From Glandiceps talaboti (Eukaryota > Hemichordata > Enteropneusta > Spengelidae), in NCBI RefSeq assembly GCF_964340395.1, contig NC_135563.1:3638422-3702421 (forward strand): a stretch of DNA of 64,000 bases, given 5' to 3'. The position numbers and the translations under genes are program-made. This document shows, piece after piece, positions 30,866-64,000 of the stretch. The notes under the pieces are model-generated. The model saw nothing but the letters and a program-made list of their open reading frames with translations, was not told the origin of the DNA and did no database searches. Each line of letters starts with the position of its first letter. The stretch's first letter is position 1.

Positions 30866-33800
30866 CACATATATACATACACATACAAACACACACACAC
30901 ACACTTATTTTTTAAATATAAATGTAGTTAAAGGTGAATTCTGTCAAAGTGAAACTCAATATAGTAGTTAGTGTCCACTGGGGGTTAAAATGTCTAATAA
31001 TGTATAATACACAAACATGCGCAGAGAAAATATTAGTCTGTAGACACACAAAAACACAGAATCTAACAACTTCTCTCAGGCGTCCAATATAGAGACAATT
31101 CCTATTACTTGAGAGACCATTACATTTGACTAACCTTGAAAAGTTCCTTTCCAACATGCTCTTCATAGATCTGATCAGCTTGGTCAATATCAAACAAGTG
31201 AATGGGCAGATGATGAGATGCAAATATTGTCAGCAGGATAGGCTCATCCCCCTGAATTGAAAACATCACATGATGAGAGAAAATGGAGGTTATCAAACTA
31301 TAGACTGACTCATTTCTATACAGTCTGAGTGTAAACATTACCAACATCTATTCATAGTTTTATGTACAATAATAGTTTTTAGTTTGTCCAAAGTCATCTT
31401 GTCGAGTTATAACTGTACAATCTCCCTACGCTAGACATGTACTGAACCTCACTATGTTTCTTCACACTATTTGACTAGTTTCTCTTGTACACTGCACACT
31501 ACATGTGAATATCATAGACAATATCAAACACACTACATGTAAGTCTTGTACCTGGATGTAATCCAGTCGGCCTAACCCAGCTAAGAACATGACTTGAGAT
31601 GGTTTAATTTGTATAGTCTGTGGAAGTAGTACTCTAGAAGGGACAACATAGCTCAGTTCTTGTGTGTTCAGCTTTGATAGGATCTATCAATGAAAGGAAA
31701 GGAAAAACATGAATAGTTTTATCTTTAACCAGATAATATCATAACAACATAAATCCTTTAATACAATCATCAACAGTAACCTGCACTAGCTCCTGGGCAC
31801 TAGCTGCTACTGGGATTATTTTTCATCAAATAACCAAAATATATATTCACTAAAATTTGGTAAATGACTTATAAAAAGTCATTGTATCTGTTAATTAGTG
31901 ATCAATATTATCCATAGGTAGTGTAGTGACAAGTTTAAATCTTGAGTGAAAGTTTGGTTTTGAATTTGTCACCATGTCAATACTGTACTACCAAGGGTGC
32001 TAGTTGTAACTGGAGTACATGTATAATTTTTTGATCAGAAAACAACAATATATTCACTGAAAAGTTTTAAAATACCAATAATTAGACACTGGACATGTTA
32101 ATCAGTGGTTGATATTATCCACAGTATTACAGAAATGGGTTGAAATCTTGATCGCCATTGAGAGCGCTGGTTTTTAGGTGCAGACCCAAAAATCAATTCA
32201 ATTTGATTTATCATGTATATATTGTATAGACTGACAGATTAGCCATTGTGGGTGCAGCCTAATCTCCCTTTCCCCTATGAGGGCAGGCTGATAAGTCTAG
32301 ACTGATGATGTCATTACGGTCTATCATGTATACAGCTAGACTGTCGACACTCGCTCGCACCTTTTTTTTCCTACGTTTTATCTAAACTTAAGTCGTCGCC
32401 GCACTCCATTCCGGCACAACACTACTATAATCGCATACTGATATCGATGGCCAAAGGTAGGGAAAAAAAGGCATGAGCAACTGCCGACAGTCTAGTATAC
32501 AGCTACAAAAATATGTTTACCTACAGGTGAAGCAATACTGTTCATGGTATATGTTGTTATGAATAAGTTATTGTACCTACATGTAACCCAGTATACATAG
32601 AACATGTAGGTACAGTATCCATTGTCACCTGGCATACCTCAAGTACATCTGGAAACCCAATACATATACTAGGTACAGTATACCCAGTGCATCTACATTT
32701 GTAGATACCCAATACATAATAAACTAAGTACAGTATACCTATTTTCACGTGGTATACCCAAAGTACACCTGGAGTACCCATAAGGTACCCAATTGTACAG
32801 GTAACTGATACATGAGATGTAAAATGTACATGTACCCAGTTATGCCTGATATACCCAATGACACCTGGTACAGGGAAATAACAGCTGGATTACCTGGTTG
32901 TCATTGATAACACCTGGTGTATCATAAAACCACTTGGCTTGTAGTAGTTCATTGGGATGTAGTAATTCTGGCATCTCACTGGATTTCCATGGTACTGGTT
33001 GTGATTTCTTTCCAGGATTGTTTGGGTCCACTACTTCCAGTAAGAATGGATTATTACCGACATCAAAGCCCAGTTCTGCCTGCTTCATGTCCTTGGAAGG
33101 CTCAAAAGTCTGGCCAATATTGCCTAAGTAAAGATACATAAACTGAAGCTTGAAAACTACAACAGCGGATAAGTACAGTTATCTATTACTACAATGGACA
33201 AAGGGTGTGTACATTTACAACACAAAATTTGTTTAAAACTCCCTCTCCTAAATCATTACAGAATGAATTACATGTAGTATCTAAATTCAGTTATACAATC
33301 ATCAAAATGAATGAGTGAAGTCTATCTCTCAAATGTAATTGGCCACTGCAATGGTACAGGTGATAAAGGCTGTTACTTTTAAGTTTTAGTTGCTACACCC
33401 ATCCTGGAAACATTTTCTTCTGTCATATATTACAAATTTACTACTGCAGTTGATTTATCTTTTGCATTCTTTTGACTTGTATTTTTTTAAATAAATAATA
33501 CACGTTAGACAAGCCTTCAATTTGAAGACATAGTCCCCAACTTGTGTGTTTTATGGCAAAGTTATTGGGCAAATTTGAATGGTGTCTCTAGATACAAAAC
33601 TTCAAAATCTATTGACCTAATTTACCTAAGAAGTTGAGTAATGCTAAAAACTATCCTTACCTCTAACATATGCATCATAATCAAAAGGAATATCCTTAGT
33701 AGAGAATCTCTTAGCTTCTTTCATTTTCTTCCTCATCGCTTTCCTTTCATCTTCCAATCGTTTCAGTCTCTGAGCCATTCTTTGTGGATTGGGACTCAAT

Positions 33801-35809
33801 GTTGGAAATTTTAACAAATTCAGAGTCGTACCTGGCCATATTGAGATAGTTGCTCTTTGAACAATATCTGATACTTTAGTTTTGCAATAGTCTGATCTCA
33901 GCAGTTGGTTGAAAAGAGATGATTTGCCAACGTTTGTGCAGCCAACGAGGTAAACATCACCTCTGTTTCTCCAGATTTGCTGTAGCCGTGTAATAAAGTC
34001 CTCAATTCCAAAACCAGATTTTGCACTGATGAGACCGATGTGTTTGATTTTGTGCATCGGCGCCACCCCAGCTGTAACACACTCCTGTAATACCTTTGTC
34101 CTAATATGATCCAGATACTTTGGTGAGTCCTTGGGGAGGAGATCAATTTTATTACCAAGGATCATAACAGGTTTGTTGTCCCCGATAACATCTCTCAAAT
34201 TTGGAAAGATACTACATGGGAAATCCATTAGATCTATCATACAGATAACCATAGCATTCTTATCCCTGATTTTGGAGAGAATTTTCCGAAAATCTTCAGG
34301 TTTGACATTGACATTCAATGCCAACTGATGATTGGTCAATAGCCAACACCTCTGACAGAGTGTCTTTGTAAGTTCAAATTCATCAAGTCTTCTAAATTTC
34401 TCACTTGGTAGATAACCTGGTTCAGCTATGTCTTGACAGTGAAGAACAGCACCACATCCACAGCATGGCAAAACACTTTTTGCTATACTCTGATCAGGAG
34501 TACCAAAAATTTTCTTTGCACCTGCCAGAATTGGCTTTCGTATTGGTTGTCGTTTCTTCTTCAAAGACTTGAGAACCTCAACGATATCATCTTCTAAAAT
34601 TTCTGACTGTATTGAGCCAACTCTGAGCTCATTTTCAGTTCTTCCCTGTTGTCTTGTAAATCTTTGAAACAGCATATCAGATATATAAGTTGGCAGTTCA
34701 TCAATGTCTGTTTCTCTGTGCATATCTTTACTGAGATAATCAAAATCTTTATGAAGTGTCTCCCCATTCTCAGACAACACACTCTCTTTAGCGTCACTAT
34801 TTCTTTGATAGACTGTCAAATCTCCCTTTGATTGCAGTAGTTGCTTCATTCTTTTAATGATATTTCTCTCTAGTTTATCTACATCAACATCCATTTCTGC
34901 TTGCAGTATACTATCTTCTTCAAATGAACTATCTACAAACATGGTTGATTCTGTCTCTACTCTTCTTGGTGGCTGTAATTTTTTCTTTGGTTTGTCAGAC
35001 ACAGTGTCCCTCCCCTTTTCATCAAAAGTCCAACCTGTACCAAAATACTGTTTGTCAATTTCATTGTCAAAGTCATCATTTATTTCAAGGAAACTTTGTG
35101 CTTTGCTTTGGGAAGCTGACATTGTTGACCTGGTGTTGCCTGCAGCAAAACCTGATTCGGAATAACTCCCAAAATACTGCTGATCAATTTCAGACGAGTC
35201 AGATTGGAGAGGTTCATTATTACCACTATTTACCATACCAAGTTCATCTATTTTGTTGTCATGGTTACACAGCTTGTTATCCTGCATCACTTTATCATGT
35301 GACAGATCCCTGACATTCTGAGGAATCTCAAGAACAGTTCCAAAGTATTGCTGGTCAATATCACTGATATCTTGAGTTACTGCAGGTCTTCCATCGGTGC
35401 CTGCTTTACACTCCTGCACATGCGAGCCCTTGGAAACGTTTTGCAGTGACTGAAGTTTTGAAGAGCGCCCTCTATATTTCTTATTTTGCCGAGTTCTCGC
35501 CCAAGTATACGTACCATTATCATGATTATCTTGTTTTGAGGACCACTTTCTTTTAAATTGAAGTTGTCCCTCTAGCCTAGATACATTAGCGCCATCATAC
35601 TGCCGAGTGCGTTTTTCTAACCTGGTGATGATGGGCGAGAAACATCGATCAACACTTCTTGAAAACCTCCAATGAGAATGTGAGCCTGTCGCAGCATATA
35701 CCGACGATGTTTGAAATAATCTGACCAGTCTTCCGATGGTTGTTAATGATCTTTGTACTCTGAGTATCATAATGTCAGGTAATCTGGAGGCCTGAAAGAA
35801 AATCCTCAT
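29414..35809 (-). CDS. NOA1: NOA1-type circularly permuted GTPase, six exons
   Basis: Exons in coding order: 35809-33661, 33123-32894, 31683-31552, 31251-31135, 30502-30385, 29607-29414. All joins keep frame across GT-AG introns and give 979 residues, longer than typical vertebrate NOA1 (about 700). GTPase motifs run in permuted order: G4 NKID (553-556), G5 ISAKS (594-598), G1 GCTNVGKSS (623-631), PGTT switch (659-662), G3 DTPG in exon 2. Before them is a zinc site, CCGCG...C (449-458) with LCQRCW (485-488). The N-terminus, [19 protein letters not shown], is basic and amphipathic as for mitochondrial import. NOA1 proteins act in mitochondrial ribosome assembly or translation; that role is inferred. 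The extra length is an acidic, low-complexity region (about 90-420) with three IDxQYFG repeats. Confidence 0.95.
30385..30502 (-). CDS. NOA1: NOA1 exon 5
   Basis: 118 nt encoding [20 protein letters not shown] and [19 protein letters not shown]. Acceptor ACTATATAG, donor GTACAG; leaves phase 1. Confidence 0.93.
30755..30905 (+). repeat. (CA)n / (GCAC)n microsatellite in a NOA1 intron
   Basis: CACACA and GCACGC/GCATGC blocks alternate over about 150 bp between NOA1 exons 5 and 4. The long Cys-Val and His-Thr frames across it are artefacts. Confidence 0.95.
31135..31251 (-). CDS. NOA1: NOA1 exon 4
   Basis: 117 nt encoding [20 protein letters not shown] and [19 protein letters not shown]. Acceptor TCAATTCAG, donor GTTAGT. 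Confidence 0.93.
31552..31683 (-). CDS. NOA1: NOA1 exon 3
   Basis: 132 nt encoding [20 protein letters not shown] then [20 protein letters not shown] and DYIQ, matching the family's VPSR...G..LF.GGLGRLDY region. Acceptor CATTGATAG, donor GTACAA. Confidence 0.94.
32337..32494. mobile_element. MITE family B, 158 bp, exact 9-bp target duplication
   Basis: It starts TAGACTGTCGACACTCGCTC and ends CAACTGCCGACAGTCTA, with inverted ends of about 34 bp that run into an A/T tract. GTATACAGC flanks it at 32328-32336 and 32495-32503. The body matches the right half of the element at 3183-3465 in reverse orientation. A 9-bp duplication suits a Mutator-like transposase acting in trans; none is encoded here. 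It lies in the NOA1 intron between exons 3 and 2. Confidence 0.93.
32540..32880. repeat. degenerate tandem repeat of ACACCTGG/TACCCA blocks
   Basis: Variants of TATACCCAAAGTACACCTGG recur several times at irregular 50-70 bp spacing, with frequent TACCCAATACATA and GTACAGTATAC. An old worn array in the NOA1 intron, ending next to exon 2. Confidence 0.6.
32894..33123 (-). CDS. NOA1: NOA1 exon 2
   Basis: 230 nt; completes the Gly codon split with exon 1. It encodes [20 protein letters not shown], ... and [14 protein letters not shown], where DTPG is the G3 motif of the permuted GTPase. Acceptor TTTACTTAG, donor GTAATC. An upstream in-frame Met is intronic. Confidence 0.94.
33661..35809 (-). CDS. 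NOA1: NOA1 exon 1
   Basis: 2149 nt, 716 codons plus one base, donor GTAAGG at 33660. It carries the presequence, the unusual IDxQYFG-containing acidic extension, the zinc site and G4-G5-G1-switch of the GTPase. The first Met (35809) was taken; Met14 (MILRVQRSL) would make a cleaner mitochondrial presequence and could be the real start. Neighbour: the NMNAT gene starts 291 bp away on the other strand. Confidence 0.94.
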
Positions 35810-61695
<25,886 letters not shown>

Positions 61696-62449
61696 GTAGG
61701 TGACCAATCACATTAGACTCAAATTTGATATGCAAATTTTCATCAACCAATCACTTAACTAATTGTGATGTCGAGAGTTCATGCTGCTATGAAGTTTAAG
61801 TTTTGTTTCCAACCAAAATCATGGTTGTGTACTTTTCTGTATTGGGTACAGTAGATATACAGAGAAAACAATGGCATGTTTATGTATTTGTATGAAGTAG
61901 TTAATAAAACCGTAGGATAATAACAAAATATGAATGCAGACTGCTGTGCATGGTGAAATCATTAACAATACTCAGGTATTGGAATCTGATAACATTTGTT
62001 TGCATGTTTATTTATTAATACATGTCTGCCAAATTGTCAAATTATTCCGTTATAAAAAAAAAATATAAACTGATGCCTGAACAAATGCTTACTGATACAT
62101 GTAGAATATTAAACATACATGTATGTTATAATTTGCCATTAAGATTGACAAGATTAGCATTGTAGCTGAACTGTATTGAAGTGCTGATTTAATTTAATTT
62201 GATTTGATTTGGAAGCAAAACTTAATTCAGCAACAGCAGGACAAACTTGTGGTCACTGTAGCAGTTCTCTACCTCACTTTGAATTCTTGCTGTGTTTCTG
62301 TCATCTGAGTTTGTGTGGTACACTGCCTCAAGGGGAGAAAACGCACACATGCAAAGCTCTTCTCATGCTCAAATACATGCATACATGTGCACACAGCACA
62401 CTAACACTCTTGCTATAATACAGTAATGCACATGTGTGTGTACGTAAGT

Positions 62450-62534
62450 AAGTACATACGTACGTACGTACATGTACGTACGTACATACGTACATACATA
62501 CATACATACATACATACATACATACATACATACA

Positions 62535-62565
<31 letters not shown>
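62450..62565 (+). repeat. (TACG)n/(TACA)n microsatellite
   Basis: TACGTACG then a long TACA run; the open frames across it are artefacts. Confidence 0.95.
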
Positions 62566-62568
<3 letters not shown>

Positions 62569-62990
62569 CATGGACAAAGACAAAATACATAGGCATGATG
62601 CACATGTATGTGTACATACATTCACCATTCCATATTTACAGAATGTACCTCAAGGAGAAAAGACACACATTAAACCCCAACATGCTGACTTTTGTGTCAG
62701 TACAAGTACATTATATGTATTTCTTTTCTGTTCATTATTTACTAAAATGTGTGTGTGTGGCGTATACGTTGTGTTTTAATATACAGCATGGTTTCACATA
62801 CTAACCATTGTACCCAGTCTTCTCTGCATTTTGGTTGGATTCATGTAGCATTTGTCAGATGGGAGGTAATGCCTTGTAATATACAATGAGTGCATGTGAA
62901 AATACAGGATCTTGGAATGTGTGTTGATATTTCTATATCTCATTAGCTAAATGAAAAGTGACAAATTGTAGTTATGTGTGTCATATTTTA

Positions 62991-62993
<3 letters not shown>

Positions 62994-63040
<47 letters not shown>
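62994..63040 (+). repeat. (GT)n microsatellite
   Basis: A pure GT run of more than 40 bp. Confidence 0.95.
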
Positions 63041-63042
<2 letters not shown>

Positions 63043-63399
63043 GGAGTGTGTGCATATGTGTGTCTCACTGTGTCATTGTATGTGTGTATATGTATAGGAG
63101 GTATGTATGTGTGTATGAATGTGTGTGTGTGTGTGTGTGTACCTATTTACAAGAAATCTGAGGGTGTAGGGGGAATCTTACCAAAATATAGTAACTCTGG
63201 GTTTCCCATGTTTTTGTGTATGTCTCCTATCCCACCCAATTAACTATAACATAGTAATATGTTTTCAGTGAGAACAGTTTATTGTATGGTTTTACAGTTT
63301 TAGTTTCACTTTTACTTTGAACTAATATAAATGTTTACACAGTATTGATGTATTGACGTAATGTTCTATGATGCTGAATAGGACTCATAGTGTTTTATC

Positions 63400-63600
63400 C
63401 TTCAAACAGTTTCAAGGAACCCGATTTTCTTGTTGTTGCTGACAGCAATGTAGGTTTAACTCAGTGTTTCAACCTTTGGACAGTTTCAAGGAACCCACTT
63501 TTCATGCGATGTTATTTTGCCATCAGCAGTGCTTGCCATGCATAGTGTTTCCAACGTTCAACAGTTTCAAGAAAAGTGACGTTTTGCTATCATCAATGTA
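63400..63600 (+). repeat. worn three-copy repeat, ~73-77 bp
   Basis: ACAGTTTCAAGGAACCC occurs near 63408 and 63481, and ACAGTTTCAAGAAAAGTGAC near 63559. Each is followed by a TTTTGC/GTTGCT...CATCA(G)TGT stretch. Confidence 0.7.
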
Positions 63601-64000
63601 TTGCTATGCATAATGTTGCAAACTAGTTAGGTCAATTTATCAGTGCATGAATGGTACATTGACAGATTTCATAATGAAACGGTGTTTAGCCTGCAGTGAA
63701 GGACTGACAGTGATGGACAATACCTTGGTACTTGTGTGGGGCTCTAAAGAGCTTCTGTTCATCACAATATTTCTAGTCTACTACTCAACTCAAACCATCG
63801 TCATTAAAAATGAAGTTTGAAACATCATTGAATTCTAGTAATGATTTATATCACCAATGTGCTAGATGGTAAATGGTAATAGTGTAGTAAAGTTACATAC
63901 TTCAATGTGATGGCATTGGACACATCTTGGACTGGTGTGTTAGTACAATACATTGTATGTGTGCATGATGATGAACAGTGCCCCTTCATAAACATGAATA

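Larger units (their letters stand above)
61696..64000. other. NMNAT intron 4, cut by the window edge
   Basis: Contains (TACA)n/(TACG)n at 62450-62565, (GT)n at 62994-63040 and 63117-63140, a pair of CCTCAAGG(GG)AGAAAA repeats near 62328 and 62647, and a worn three-copy repeat at 63400-63600. No exon encoding the second NMNAT nucleotide-binding motif was found. Confidence 0.6.

Overview
The window is animal nuclear DNA, most likely from a marine invertebrate (a non-vertebrate deuterostome or a lophotrochozoan). The case rests on three intron-rich conserved animal genes, GT-AG introns, an AT-rich and repeat-dense intergenic sequence, a DIRS retrotransposon, a tRNA-derived SINE ending in (ATT)n, and frequent use of the palindrome TACATGTA. 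The species cannot be named from the sequence alone.

Layout. 1-4300 is repeats: a ~207-bp satellite, a perfect 82-bp-arm hairpin and terminal-inverted-repeat elements. 4534-19343 (+) is a complete seven-exon tetraspanin of the TspanC8/TSPAN33 type. Most of its introns carry their own tandem array (23, 57, 73, 80 and 50 bp units). 21192-26179 is an almost intact DIRS-type retrotransposon with coding strand minus, carrying gag-like, RT/RNase H and tyrosine recombinase frames, inverted terminal repeats and an internal complementary region. It is followed by a 25-bp x 20 array and a decayed GIY-YIG (Penelope-like) remnant. 29414-35809 (-) is a six-exon NOA1-type circularly permuted GTPase. 36101 to beyond the right edge (+) is a nuclear-type NMNAT gene. 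It shares a ~290-bp bidirectional promoter with NOA1, has two alternative first exons and a ~20-kb intron. That intron holds (TACA)n arrays, miniature elements, a SINE, a nested decayed multi-exon gene (48590-52782, -) and a 0.9-kb inverted-repeat element. The last NMNAT exons are not in the window.

The most unusual signal is a pair of mirror-image structures in two unrelated genes. In TSPAN33 the 3' half of exon 3 plus its 5' splice donor is amplified into 20 tandem 57-bp copies running into the intron. In NMNAT the branch-point/acceptor plus the start of exon 3 is amplified into about seven clear 83-bp copies running back into the intron. In both, only the copy joined to the exon body keeps the reading frame; every other copy carries an in-frame stop close to the splice site. 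They look like tandem arrays of splice sites made from the gene's own exon-intron junction. All exon joins given here were derived by hand from reading frame, GT/AG sites and family similarity; no transcript data were available.
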